This document shows, one piece after another, positions 33,336 to 42,179 of a stretch of DNA of 42,179 bases. Location of the stretch: NCBI GenBank assembly GCA_002424845.1, contig DILD01000003.1:1-42179 (forward strand), written 5' to 3'. The translations under genes and the position numbers were made by a program. A model generated the notes under the pieces. The model saw nothing but the letters and a program-made list of their open reading frames with translations. It was not told where the DNA came from and did no database searches. Positions within the stretch are counted from its first letter, which is position 1, and each line of letters begins with the position of its first letter. The DNA comes from Thiobacillus denitrificans. GTDB taxonomy: Bacteria; Pseudomonadota; Gammaproteobacteria; Burkholderiales; Thiobacillaceae.

Positions 33336-35164
33336 TATTCCACCGTCACGCTCTTCGCCAGATTGCGCGGTTTGTCGACATCCGTGCCCTTTTGCAGGGC
33401 CGCATGATATGACAGTAACTGCAGTGGAACCGTGTGGAGGATCGGGGACAGTGCGCCGTTGCTGCCGCCCGACAGCTTGATGACATGGACGAAAGCCGAT
33501 TCCTCGATATGCACGTCACCATCGGCGATGACGTACAGCTCGCCGCCGCGCGCGCGCACTTCCTGCATATTCGACTTCAGTTTTTCGATCAGTTGATCGT
33601 TCGGCGCGATCGTAATGACCGGCATGTCTTCGTCAACCAGCGCCAGCGGGCCATGCTTGAGCTCTCCTGCCGGATAGGCCTCGGCATGAATGTAGGAAAT
33701 TTCCTTCAGCTTCAGCGCGCCTTCGAGCGCAATCGGATAGTGCACACCGCGCCCGAGAAATAATGCGTGATGCTTGTTGGCGAAACGCTGCGCCCAAGCC
33801 TCGATCTGCGGTTCCAGTGCCAGCACGTATTGCAGTTTGCCAGGCAGGCTGCGCAGCTCAGCCAGATAGCCGGTTTCCTGTTCCGCGCTGAGTCGTCCGC
33901 GCAGCTTGGCCAGCACCAGCGTCAGCAGGAACAGGCCGGCGAGCTGGGTAGTAAAGGCCTTGGTCGAGGCGACGCCGATTTCGGGGCCGGCGCGGGTCAT
34001 GAATTTGAGCCGAGACACCCGGGTGAGCGCTGACTCCGGTACGTTGCAAATCGTCAGCGTCTTGTCCTGGCCCTGGGCCTTGGCGTGATTCAGCGCCGCT
34101 AGGGTATCGGCGGTTTCGCCCGACTGCGAGATGGTGACGATGAGTGCGTCCGGGTTGGGTACCGAGGTACGGTAGCGATACTCACTGGCAATTTCGGCAC
34201 GCGCCGGAATGCCCGCGATCTCTTCGAGCCAGTACGTGGCGACTTTTGCGGCATGGTAGCTGGTACCGCAGGCAAGAAAGGTCACCGCATTCACTGTACC
34301 CAATACTTCGACGGCGTCATAGCCGAACCATTCGGGTTGAACATGGTCCGCCGCCACGGCGGTCAGCAGCGTATCGGTCAACGCGCGCGGCTGCTCATGG
34401 ATTTCTTTCTGCATGAAGTGCCGGTAAGGGCCGAGCTCGGCCATGTCAGCCGACAGTTCGGAAATGTGTACGCTACGGTCGACCGGCTTGCCGGTGGCGT
34501 CATACACCTCTACCGTCAGCAGGCCGATGTCGGCCACATCGCCTTCCTCGAGATACATCACGCGCTGGGTTACCGGCAGCAGGGCCGAGACGTCGGAGGC
34601 TATAAAGTTTTCCTCAATGCCAAGGCCGACCAGCAGGGGGCTCCCCTTGCGTGCGCAGACCAGCCGATGAGGTGAGTCCTCACTGACCACGCCGATTGCA
34701 TACGCGCCTTCGAGTTCGGCCACGGCCGCACGAGTAGCCGTGAGCAGATCTTTCGACTGACGGAAATAAAACGCAATCAAATGCACGATCACTTCGGTAT
34801 CGGTTTCCGACGTGAAAACGAACCCCGCCGCCCTGAGGCGGCCGCGCAGCGATTCGTGATTTTCGATGATGCCGTTATGCACCACGGCCAGACCGTCGCT
34901 GACATGCGGATGCGCATTGGCCTCCGACGGCGCGCCATGCGTTGCCCAGCGCGTATGCGCAATCCCCAGATGGCCATGTACCCGCTGGGTGACGCATTCC
35001 TCGGCGAGTGCGGCAACACGGCCAATGCTGCGAACCCGTTTCAGCCCGTCGTTGACGATGACGAGGCCCGCCGAATCGTAGCCTCGGTACTCCAGCCGCC
35101 GCAGGCCTTCGAGCAGGATGGGGACGACGTTGCGTTGCGCAACCGCGCCGACAATGCCGCACAT
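33335..35164 (-). CDS. glmS: Glucosamine-6-phosphate synthase (isomerizing)
   Basis: GlmS makes glucosamine-6-phosphate from fructose-6-phosphate and glutamine, the entry to peptidoglycan and LPS amino sugars. The 609-residue protein has nucleophile Cys2 (MCGIVGAVAQ), RRLEYRGYDSAG, two SIS domains (CGTSYHAAK, SQSGETADT) and the conserved end KPRNLAKSVTVE. The start lies two bases after the glmU stop, so the two are an operon. I see no glmS ribozyme, as expected for a proteobacterium. Confidence 0.98.
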   Translation of the reverse strand: MCGIVGAVAQRNVVPILLEGLRRLEYRGYDSAGLVIVNDGLKRVRSIGRVAALAEECVTQRVHGHLGIAHTRWATHGAPSEANAHPHVSDGLAVVHNGIIENHESLRGRLRAAGFVFTSETDTEVIVHLIAFYFRQSKDLLTATRAAVAELEGAYAIGVVSEDSPHRLVCARKGSPLLVGLGIEENFIASDVSALLPVTQRVMYLEEGDVADIGLLTVEVYDATGKPVDRSVHISELSADMAELGPYRHFMQKEIHEQPRALTDTLLTAVAADHVQPEWFGYDAVEVLGTVNAVTFLACGTSYHAAKVATYWLEEIAGIPARAEIASEYRYRTSVPNPDALIVTISQSGETADTLAALNHAKAQGQDKTLTICNVPESALTRVSRLKFMTRAGPEIGVASTKAFTTQLAGLFLLTLVLAKLRGRLSAEQETGYLAELRSLPGKLQYVLALEPQIEAWAQRFANKHHALFLGRGVHYPIALEGALKLKEISYIHAEAYPAGELKHGPLALVDEDMPVITIAPNDQLIEKLKSNMQEVRARGGELYVIADGDVHIEESAFVHVIKLSGGSNGALSPILHTVPLQLLSYHAALQKGTDVDKPRNLAKSVTVE

Positions 35165-35166
35165 AT

Positions 35167-36543
35167 TCAGCTTTCCTTTTTCTGTTTGACGGGGCGCTTC
35201 CAGCCACCAAGCGTAAGCTGTTTTGCCCGCGACAAGGTGAGTTCGCCTGCAGGCGCATCCTTGGTAAGCGTAGTGCCGGCGCCCAGTGTCGCACCGCGTC
35301 CGACCGTGACCGGCGCCACCAGCTGGGTATCCGATCCGACGAAAACCTCGTCCTCGATGACGGTGCGATGCTTGTTGGCGCCGTCATAGTTGCAGGTGAT
35401 GGTGCCGGCGCCAATGTTGACCATCTTGCCCATGGTTGTATCGCCTACGTAGGACAGATGATTGATCTTGGAGCCGTCATCGATCTGGCTGTTCTTGATC
35501 TCGACGAAGTTGCCGACGTGGACGTCGCGTGCCAGCGTGGTGCCTGGACGGATACGCGAAAACGGTCCCAGCCGGTTTGCTTCACCGATGGTGGCCTCGT
35601 CGATCAGGGTAAAGGCATCGATGCGCGTACCCGCTGCGACAGTCACATTGCGCAGCACGCAGTTGGCGCCCACTTGCACGCCGTCGCCCAACTCGACACG
35701 GCCTTCGAATATGCAATTGACGTCGATCATGACGTCTCGCCCGCAATCGAGCGTGCCACGCACATCGAGCCTTGACGGATCCATCAAGGTCACTCCTGCG
35801 TCGAGCAAAACCTGGGCAATTTCGTTCTGGTGAATGCGTTCAAGTTGAGCCAGCTGCGCTTTGCTGTTCACGCCCAGCACCTCCCACTCATGGCCGGGCT
35901 GGTGCGTATCCACGCCGACACCATCGCGTACTGCCAGCGCAATGATGTCGGTCAGGTAATACTCGCCCTGTGCATTGTCATTTCTCAGCTCGGCAATCCA
36001 TTGTTTGAGGTGACGGGTCGCCACGGCGAGAATGCCGGTATTGACCTCCTGGATCGCACGCTCAGCCGGTGTCGCGTCCTTGTGTTCAACGATGCGGGCC
36101 ACATGCCCGTGCTCGCGCACAATGCGCCCATATCCATCGGGGTGCGCCAGACTCACCGTCAGCAAACCCAGTCTGCCAGACTGCGCTGCAGCCACCAGTG
36201 GACGCAAACTTGCCGCATGAATCAACGGCACATCGCCATACAAAACCAGCGTCACGCCATCGTCTGCCAGCAGGGGCAGCGCCTGTTTCACAGCATGGCC
36301 GGTCCCGTACTGTTCGGCCTGAAGCACGAAGCTCAGCGTATCGTCGGCCAACGCAGCGGGAACCGCCTCACCGCCAAAACCATACACCACGCAGGTTCGC
36401 ACCGCGCCAAGCGCGTGGGCCGCATCCACCACATGCCCCAGGAGCGGTTTGCCCGCCAGTTTGTGCAGCACCTTGGGCATATCCGAACGCATGCGAGAGC
36501 CCTTGCCCGCAGCCAGTATCACGATTTCAAGCGTTGAATGCAT
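35167..36543 (-). CDS. glmU: Bifunctional UDP-GlcNAc pyrophosphorylase/GlcN-1-P acetyltransferase
   Basis: GlmU carries out the last two steps to UDP-N-acetylglucosamine. The 458-residue protein starts with a nucleotidyltransferase domain (LAAGKGSRMRSDMPKVLHKL, YGDVPLI, EYYLTDI) and ends with a left-handed beta-helix acetyltransferase domain made of hexapeptide repeats (NFVEIKNSQIDDGSKINHLSY, GAGTITCNYDG). Both active sites look intact. It leads the glmU-glmS operon. Confidence 0.98.
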   Translation of the reverse strand: MHSTLEIVILAAGKGSRMRSDMPKVLHKLAGKPLLGHVVDAAHALGAVRTCVVYGFGGEAVPAALADDTLSFVLQAEQYGTGHAVKQALPLLADDGVTLVLYGDVPLIHAASLRPLVAAAQSGRLGLLTVSLAHPDGYGRIVREHGHVARIVEHKDATPAERAIQEVNTGILAVATRHLKQWIAELRNDNAQGEYYLTDIIALAVRDGVGVDTHQPGHEWEVLGVNSKAQLAQLERIHQNEIAQVLLDAGVTLMDPSRLDVRGTLDCGRDVMIDVNCIFEGRVELGDGVQVGANCVLRNVTVAAGTRIDAFTLIDEATIGEANRLGPFSRIRPGTTLARDVHVGNFVEIKNSQIDDGSKINHLSYVGDTTMGKMVNIGAGTITCNYDGANKHRTVIEDEVFVGSDTQLVAPVTVGRGATLGAGTTLTKDAPAGELTLSRAKQLTLGGWKRPVKQKKES

Positions 36544-36599
36544 TCGTATCGGTCAGAAAAGTTGATTGCTTGCACCCGGGGAGGCACAAAACTTCGTCA

Positions 36600-36605
36600 A
36601 GTATA
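36600..36605 (-). promoter_or_regulatory. Candidate -10 element of glmU-glmS
   Basis: On the minus strand TATACT matches the -10 consensus at 5 of 6, about 57 bases before the glmU start. No convincing -35 is seen. Confidence 0.3.
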
Positions 36606-36764
36606 AAGCCTCGGGCAGCGTGCCATACCGGAGAACAGAACATGCAATGAAACCTGGTTGCAACCAGCGCTTCGCCAAAAGCGATTACATGCATTGCTTA
36701 CCTGGCTTGTCCCTTTGACATGGCTTTTTTCGCACCAGCCTGATCTCAAGCTTTCAGCCTGGCG

Positions 36765-36802
36765 ACAATAAAAACGGGAGCCGCAGCCCCCGTTTTTATT
36801 GT
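36765..36802. terminator. Intrinsic terminator after the first OmpA-like gene
   Basis: A 14-bp stem, ACAATAAAAACGGG with its complement at 36789-36802, holds A/T runs inside the stem that serve either strand. On the minus strand it ends the OmpA-like gene whose stop is at 36820. The rest of the 276 bases between glmU and this gene holds only the glmU promoter candidate. Confidence 0.85.
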
Positions 36803-36819
36803 GCTTCGGTGCGTAATGA

Positions 36820-37353
36820 TTACTGTGTCACCAGTTCAACGCGACGGTTCTTGAAACGACCTTCTTTCGTGGCGTTGTCAGCAATCGGACGCGATTCGCC
36901 ATAACCCTTGGCGGTCAGACGATCCGCTGCAACACCCTTCTTGATCAGGTAGTTGCGTACGGTCTCTGCACGTCGCTGCGAAAGCTTGAGGTTGTAGCTG
37001 TCACTGCCTCTGCTGTCGGTATGGCCCGCAACCTTGACTTTGGTTTTACCCTGTTTTTTCAGGGTGGCGGCAGCCTTGTCAAGGATGGCATGGGATTCAG
37101 GCCGCAGCGTGGCCTTGTCGAAATCAAAATTCACCCCTTCAAGAACCTGTGTCTCCACGATACAGGGCGCGTCGAGCAACCCACGACCCGGGCAGCCAAT
37201 GGTGCCATAAAGCTCATACCCAACGGTCTTCCCGCTTGGGCTGGCGGCATTGCTGGGGTCATAAAAATCACCCTCGGCTGCATGAGCGGTCATGATGCTC
37301 GCAGAAACCAAGGCCACATTAAGGGCGCTAAAAATAAAAGAGTGCGTACGCAT
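36820..37353 (-). CDS. OmpA-family peptidoglycan-associated protein (copy 1)
   Basis: The 177-residue protein has a signal peptide (FSALNVALVSASIMTAHAA), a short N-terminal region with two cysteines (GTIGCPGRGLLDAPC), and an OmpA C-terminal domain (NFDFDKATLRPES, AGHTDSRGSDSYNLKLSQRR, GYGESRPIADN, RRVEL). The residues that bind diaminopimelate, Asp in HTDS and Arg in the NRRVEL region, are present. There is no barrel and no lipobox. AGGGGA precedes ATG 37353. It is paralogous to the gene at 37697-38296. Confidence 0.9.
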   Translation of the reverse strand: MRTHSFIFSALNVALVSASIMTAHAAEGDFYDPSNAASPSGKTVGYELYGTIGCPGRGLLDAPCIVETQVLEGVNFDFDKATLRPESHAILDKAAATLKKQGKTKVKVAGHTDSRGSDSYNLKLSQRRAETVRNYLIKKGVAADRLTAKGYGESRPIADNATKEGRFKNRRVELVTQ

Positions 37354-37491
37354 TGTTGATCCCCTGTTATGAATGAATTGTTGTTGCAGATAAGTTAAGC
37401 GAGCCAATTTTGACCTTGCCAGAAGAACCCCTGTGGCAGGGTAACCATTAGTCTAGAATGCTGCTACACGCCATTCAGCTTATATCATTTG

Positions 37492-37504
37492 TTTGTAATA
37501 CAAA
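37492..37504. promoter_or_regulatory. Short palindrome upstream of OmpA-like copy 1
   Basis: TTTGTA-A-TACAAA is a perfect 6-bp inverted repeat about 140 bases before the copy 1 start, in an AT-rich region. It could be an operator; no family can be assigned. Confidence 0.25.
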
Positions 37505-37549
37505 AGTACTAATTCGGCATTAAGCGCCTTGACGGTTCTTCATCAATGG

Positions 37550-37579
37550 AAAAAGGGCAACCCTAAAGCCGCCCTTTTT
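37550..37579. terminator. Intrinsic terminator after the second OmpA-like gene
   Basis: AAAAAGGGC (37550-37558) pairs with GCCCTTTTT (37571-37579). It follows copy 2 on the minus strand and separates the two paralogues into independent transcripts. Confidence 0.85.
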
Positions 37580-37696
37580 CATTTTGAGTCATCAGGCTCG
37601 ATCAACAAGCCTGCTTACGCAGTTTCTGGGGCGCGGAAACAAAATAACGCTGCACCACAGATCAATTTGATCAAGTTCAAACAAATCCAAATCTCA

Positions 37697-38296
37697 TTAT
37701 CTGTATGGGATCAACTCCACACGGCGATTCTTGAAACGACCTTCCTTGGTCGCATTGTCGGCAACCGGCTGAGACTCACCATACCCCTTGGCAGTCAGAC
37801 GGTCTGCAGCAATGCCCTTGCCGATCAGATAATTGCGAACGGTTTCAGCACGCCGCTGGGACAAGCCCATGTTGTATGCCTCTGTGCCGATACTATCGGT
37901 ATGGCCCGCAACTTCAATCTTCACGTCGCCCCATTTATCCAGCGCGGCCGCGTTACGATCGATGATTGCGCCGGCCTCCGGACGCAGCGTCGCCTTGTCA
38001 AAATCAAAGTTCACCCCCTCCAGCACCAGTTTTTGGGGCATAGACACGGACGCAGGTTGCGGTGTTGCTGCAGCAACCGCGGCAATCGGTGCGGGAACCG
38101 GACAAGGCGCGTCGAGCAGTTGCCGGCCTGGGCAACCAATGGTTCTGTAAAGCTCATAACCGATCGTTTTCCCGGTTGAACTGGCCGCATTGGATGGGTT
38201 GTAAAAAGCCGGTTCAGCTGCATAAGCCGTAGCCGCCATGCCGGCAGTCATCAACAACGCGCCGAGAGCGCTTACGAGAGAAGATGTTGCACGCAT
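37697..38296 (-). CDS. OmpA-family peptidoglycan-associated protein (copy 2)
   Basis: The 199-residue protein matches copy 1 along most of its length, including FYNPSNAASSTGKT, GCPGRQLLDAPC, NFDFDKATLRPEA, AGHTDSIGTEAYNMGLSQRR and NATKEGRFKNRRVEL. It differs by an inserted Ala/Pro-rich linker of roughly 20 residues (PVPAPIAAVAAATPQPA) between the cysteine region and the OmpA domain. It has a signal peptide ending AATAYAA. GGGGA precedes the ATG. It is a tandem duplicate with its own terminator. The 351 bases upstream (38297-38647) hold the leader of this gene and the atp terminator. Confidence 0.9.
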   Translation of the reverse strand: MRATSSLVSALGALLMTAGMAATAYAAEPAFYNPSNAASSTGKTIGYELYRTIGCPGRQLLDAPCPVPAPIAAVAAATPQPASVSMPQKLVLEGVNFDFDKATLRPEAGAIIDRNAAALDKWGDVKIEVAGHTDSIGTEAYNMGLSQRRAETVRNYLIGKGIAADRLTAKGYGESQPVADNATKEGRFKNRRVELIPYR

Positions 38297-38540
38297 AATT
38301 AAGTCCCCATTGTTGTGAATTCAATCAAATCTGCATTTGATTTTGCGATTGCCTTGATGCTGACCCACCCTAAGGCACGCAGCACTTCATTCTCTTACGA
38401 TAGTGAATGACAAACGTGCCAACCACCAGTTCCTGAATTGCAATAATTCAAACGACCCCCCACTGCCATTGTATTTCAAGAATAGTGCACCGAACCCGTC
38501 TGTCAATGAATCGACGACCGCCACGCGACGGCAATGCCCC

Positions 38541-38593
38541 TTGTGCCTTACCTGGGCACAACCAAAAAAGCCCGCCTTTTACAAGGCGGGCTT
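38541..38593 (-). terminator. Tandem hairpins ending the atp operon
   Basis: The main terminator is an 11-bp stem, AAGCCCGCCTT (38568-38578) with AAGGCGGGCTT (38583-38593). On the minus strand it is followed by a run of six T. A second hairpin, TTGTGCC (38541-38547) with GGCACAA (38555-38561), lies just beyond it. Confidence 0.88.
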
Positions 38594-38647
38594 CTGTTCG
38601 CCAGCACAACCCCAAGGTTGTCTTGCACAAGCTTGATCAAGCGGGAA

Positions 38648-39070
38648 TCAGGTCAGTTTACGCAGTTTCTTGATGGCCGCCAGTTGGGCAACTGCCTGTG
38701 CCAGCTCAGCCTGAGCCTGCGCATAATCGATGCTCGCTGCCTTGTCCTTCATTGCCTCCTCGGCAGCGCGCATGGCTTCGAGCGCCTTCGCCTCGTCGAG
38801 ATCGGCGCCGCGAATGGCGGAGTCGGACAGAATGGTAACGACGTTCGGCTGTACTTCAAGAATGCCGCCCGAGACATAGATCAGCTCTTCTTCAACCTGA
38901 TTCGGCACCTTGATGCGCACCGAGCCGGGCTTCAGCGTGGTCAACAGCGGCGTGTGACGCGGATAGATGCCGAGCTCGCCGCGCTGGCCGGGAGCAATCA
39001 CCACTTCGGCAATACCGGAGTAGAGTGATTTTTCAGCGCTGACGATGTCGACGTGGATTGTCATGGCCAT
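38648..39070 (-). CDS. atpC: F1 ATP synthase epsilon subunit
   Basis: The epsilon subunit couples and inhibits F1. The 140-residue protein has the N-terminal beta-sandwich (MTIHVDIVSAEKSLYSG, GELGIYPRHTPLLT, LIYVSGGILEVQP) and the C-terminal helical hairpin. GGAA precedes the first ATG; a second ATG lies two codons in. It is the last gene of the operon, separated from atpD by an 85-base spacer with a large hairpin. Confidence 0.96.
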   Translation of the reverse strand: MAMTIHVDIVSAEKSLYSGIAEVVIAPGQRGELGIYPRHTPLLTTLKPGSVRIKVPNQVEEELIYVSGGILEVQPNVVTILSDSAIRGADLDEAKALEAMRAAEEAMKDKAASIDYAQAQAELAQAVAQLAAIKKLRKLT

Positions 39071-39084
39071 GGTTTATTCCAGTT

Positions 39085-39148
39085 GAGAGCGGAGAGCCGA
39101 GAGTCGAGAGTGGGAGCCTCTCTCGGCTCACCGCTCTCCACTCTCGGC
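39085..39148. repeat. Large imperfect inverted repeat between atpD and atpC
   Basis: The arm 39085-39103 (GAGAGCGGAGAGCCGAGAG) pairs with 39120-39138 over 19 positions with one mismatch, around a 16-base loop. A second, exclusive pairing joins GCCGAGAGT (39096-39104) with ACTCTCGGC (39140-39148). The sequence is built from GAGAG-rich units like dispersed intergenic repeats of some proteobacteria. Confidence 0.8.
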
Positions 39149-39155
39149 TTCCTGG

Positions 39156-40535
<1,380 letters not shown>

Positions 40536-40590
40536 GTTGTTGATTTCCTAAAAAATTAAATTCTTTGGCCTGTATGGAAGGATGGCGCGC

Positions 40591-41463
40591 TCAAACTGCA
40601 GCGGCGCCCGCGACGATCTCGGACAGTTCCTTGGTAATCGCGGCCTGACGGGTCTTGTTGTATACCAGCTTCAGTTCGCCGATCACGTCCTTGGCGTTGT
40701 CCGACGCGGCCTTCATGGCCACCATCCGTGCCGACTGCTCGCACGCAATGTTCTCGGCCACACCCTGGTACACCAGCGATTCGATATAGCGCATCAACAT
40801 GCCGTCGACGACCGGTTTGGCATCGGGTTCGTAGATGTAATCCCAGTGCGTTTTCAGGCTGGCTTCCTCGTTGCTTTCCAGTTGCGCCAGCGGCAGCAGT
40901 TGGGTCAGCGTCGGCTCCTGCTTCATGGTGTTGATGAAGCGGTTGTAGACGATGTACAACGCATCGATGCGGCCATCCATGTACGCATCCAGCATGATCT
41001 TGACCGGGCCGATCAGCTTGTCCATGTGCGGCGCATCGCCGATGGCGGTCAGCTGCGACACCACGTTGGCGCCCAGGCGCTGCATGAAGCCCAGCCCCTT
41101 GTTGCCGATCGCGGTGACGTCAATGCCGACGCCTGCGGCTTCCCATTGCTTCATCTGGGTCACCACCATGCGCAAGACATTGGTGTTGAGGCCGCCGCAC
41201 AGGCCCTTGTCCGAGGTGACGATGATGACGCCAACACGCTTGATGTTCGCGCGCGCGATCACGAACGGATGCTTGTATTCCGTGTGCGCATACGCCATGT
41301 GGGTCGCCACGTTGGCGATTTTCTCGGCGTACGGGCGCGCGGCTTTCATGCGGTCCTGCGCCTTGCGCATCTTGGACGCCGCGACCATTTCCATGGCCTT
41401 GGTGATCTTGCGCGTGTTTTCCACGCTCTTGATCTTGGTCCGAATTTCTTTTCCGGCTGCCAT
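40591..41463 (-). CDS. atpG: F1 ATP synthase gamma subunit
   Basis: The gamma subunit is the rotating shaft of F1. The 290-residue protein has the conserved N-terminal helix (GKEIRTKIKSVENTRKITKA), SDKGLCGGLN, and the C-terminal helix ending in ITKELSEIVAGAAA. It starts 42 bases after atpA and precedes atpD. Confidence 0.97.
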   Translation of the reverse strand: MAAGKEIRTKIKSVENTRKITKAMEMVAASKMRKAQDRMKAARPYAEKIANVATHMAYAHTEYKHPFVIARANIKRVGVIIVTSDKGLCGGLNTNVLRMVVTQMKQWEAAGVGIDVTAIGNKGLGFMQRLGANVVSQLTAIGDAPHMDKLIGPVKIMLDAYMDGRIDALYIVYNRFINTMKQEPTLTQLLPLAQLESNEEASLKTHWDYIYEPDAKPVVDGMLMRYIESLVYQGVAENIACEQSARMVAMKAASDNAKDVIGELKLVYNKTRQAAITKELSEIVAGAAAV

Positions 41464-41505
41464 TATTTCTCCTTAAACCAGCGGCTGCTAATCAGCGCGG
41501 TCGAT

Positions 41506-42179
41506 TTAATAGACGCCGGTTTTCTTGAACTCGTCCACCGCGGCGGTGAGCGCCTTTTCAGTGGCCTCATCCAGATTGCCGCTGGTTTCGATGGTATCCA
41601 GGATGCTGCCATACTTGGACTTGATGAACGCCAGCAGTGCGGACTCGAACGGCAGGATCTTGTTCACTTCGACGTCATCCATGTAGCCCTTGTTGACCGC
41701 GAACAGGGTCAGCGCCATCTGCGAAACCGACATCGGCGAATACTGCGCCTGTTTCATCAGTTCGGTGACGCGACGGCCGCGCTCAAGCTGCTTGCGGGTG
41801 GCTTCGTCGAGATCGGACGCGAACTGGGCGAAGGCCGCGAGTTCACGGTACTGCGCCAGTGCCAGACGAATACCGCCGCCGAGCTTCTTGATGACCTTGG
41901 TCTGCGCGGCACCGCCGACGCGGGACACCGACAAACCGGCGTTGATCGCGGGACGAATACCGGCGTTGAACAGGTCGGTTTCGAGGAAGATCTGGCCGTC
42001 GGTAATCGAGATCACGTTGGTCGGCACGAACGCGGACACGTCGCCGGCCTGCGTTTCGATGATCGGCAGCGCGGTCAGCGAACCGGTCTTGCCCTTGACG
42101 GCGCCGTTGGTGATCTTCTCGACGTAGTCGGCGTTGACGCGCGCGGCACGCTCAAGCAGACGCGAGTGCAGGTAGAACA
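41506..42179 (-). CDS. atpA: F1 ATP synthase alpha subunit, C-terminal part
   Basis: The open frame enters from the window edge and gives about 224 codons, the last part of AtpA. It includes FYLHSRLLERAARVN at the edge, the segment VPTNVISITDGQIFLE, and PAINAGLSVSRVGGAAQ with the arginine-finger region. The rest is the C-terminal helical domain ending EFKKTGVY. The GTG at 42039 is internal, not a start. Confidence 0.97.
   Translation of the reverse strand, partial: FYLHSRLLERAARVNADYVEKITNGAVKGKTGSLTALPIIETQAGDVSAFVPTNVISITDGQIFLETDLFNAGIRPAINAGLSVSRVGGAAQTKVIKKLGGGIRLALAQYRELAAFAQFASDLDEATRKQLERGRRVTELMKQAQYSPMSVSQMALTLFAVNKGYMDDVEVNKILPFESALLAFIKSKYGSILDTIETSGNLDEATEKALTAAVDEFKKTGVY

Noticed and set aside
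33335..36700. glmS ribozyme
   Set aside because: The leader before glmU and the two-base spacer before glmS leave no room for the ribozyme core, and it is a feature of Firmicutes.

Overview
The window is GC-rich, densely packed bacterial chromosome and reads as a betaproteobacterium. The protein sequences and several neighbourhoods (ilvD facing lgt, argS followed by SPOR and dsbA, glmU-glmS beside the atp operon) fit the Thiobacillus/Nitrosomonadales part of that class. This is inferred from family resemblance only, because no 16S or other marker is present. Most of the window is conserved housekeeping sequence; one accessory-looking locus lies at about 1.4-15.2 kb.

Layout. 1-1409: the 5' end of ilvD (minus), then lgt and a VanZ-like gene (plus). 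1458-15176: a signalling and adhesion locus. It holds a protein with two cyclic-nucleotide-binding domains and a rhodanese domain, then a two-partner secretion operon read on the minus strand (TpsB transporter, FecR-domain protein, 2187-residue TpsA exoprotein with 18 GLUG-type repeats). Divergent from that operon is a CHASE2-class III nucleotide cyclase, followed by a cyclic-nucleotide-binding EAL phosphodiesterase. 15328-21630: tRNA-Ala(CGC) and gltBD (glutamate synthase), ending in a strong terminator. 21706-28768: a FadL-like porin, a small secreted protein, hemE, a Tim44-like protein, priA and a DUF4870-type membrane protein. 28919-33283: argS, a SPOR protein, dsbA, an SDR oxidoreductase and an orphan NarL-type response regulator. 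33335-36543: glmU-glmS (minus). 36820-38296: two paralogous OmpA-like genes, each with its own terminator. 38648-42179: the end of the F1 ATP synthase operon, atpA(partial)-atpG-atpD-atpC (minus).

How the genes may work together. The 1.4-15.2 kb block combines a likely cNMP producer with an extracytoplasmic sensor, two proteins carrying cNMP-binding cassettes, and a secreted giant protein with its transporter. One of the two cNMP-binding proteins would degrade c-di-GMP and the other would carry out rhodanese chemistry. My main hypothesis is that this is one regulatory unit, in which a periplasmic or redox signal is turned into cNMP, c-di-GMP is then lowered, and surface adhesion changes. The sequence shows the parts and their adjacency; the wiring is inference.

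Non-coding observations include consensus DnaA boxes in the long leader of priA, a strong hairpin in the gltB leader, and a nearly perfect 19-bp inverted repeat between atpD and atpC. There is also a terminator-like hairpin that overlaps the only plausible start region of the SDR gene, and repeated GGCCAATT elements between tpsB and the cyclase gene.
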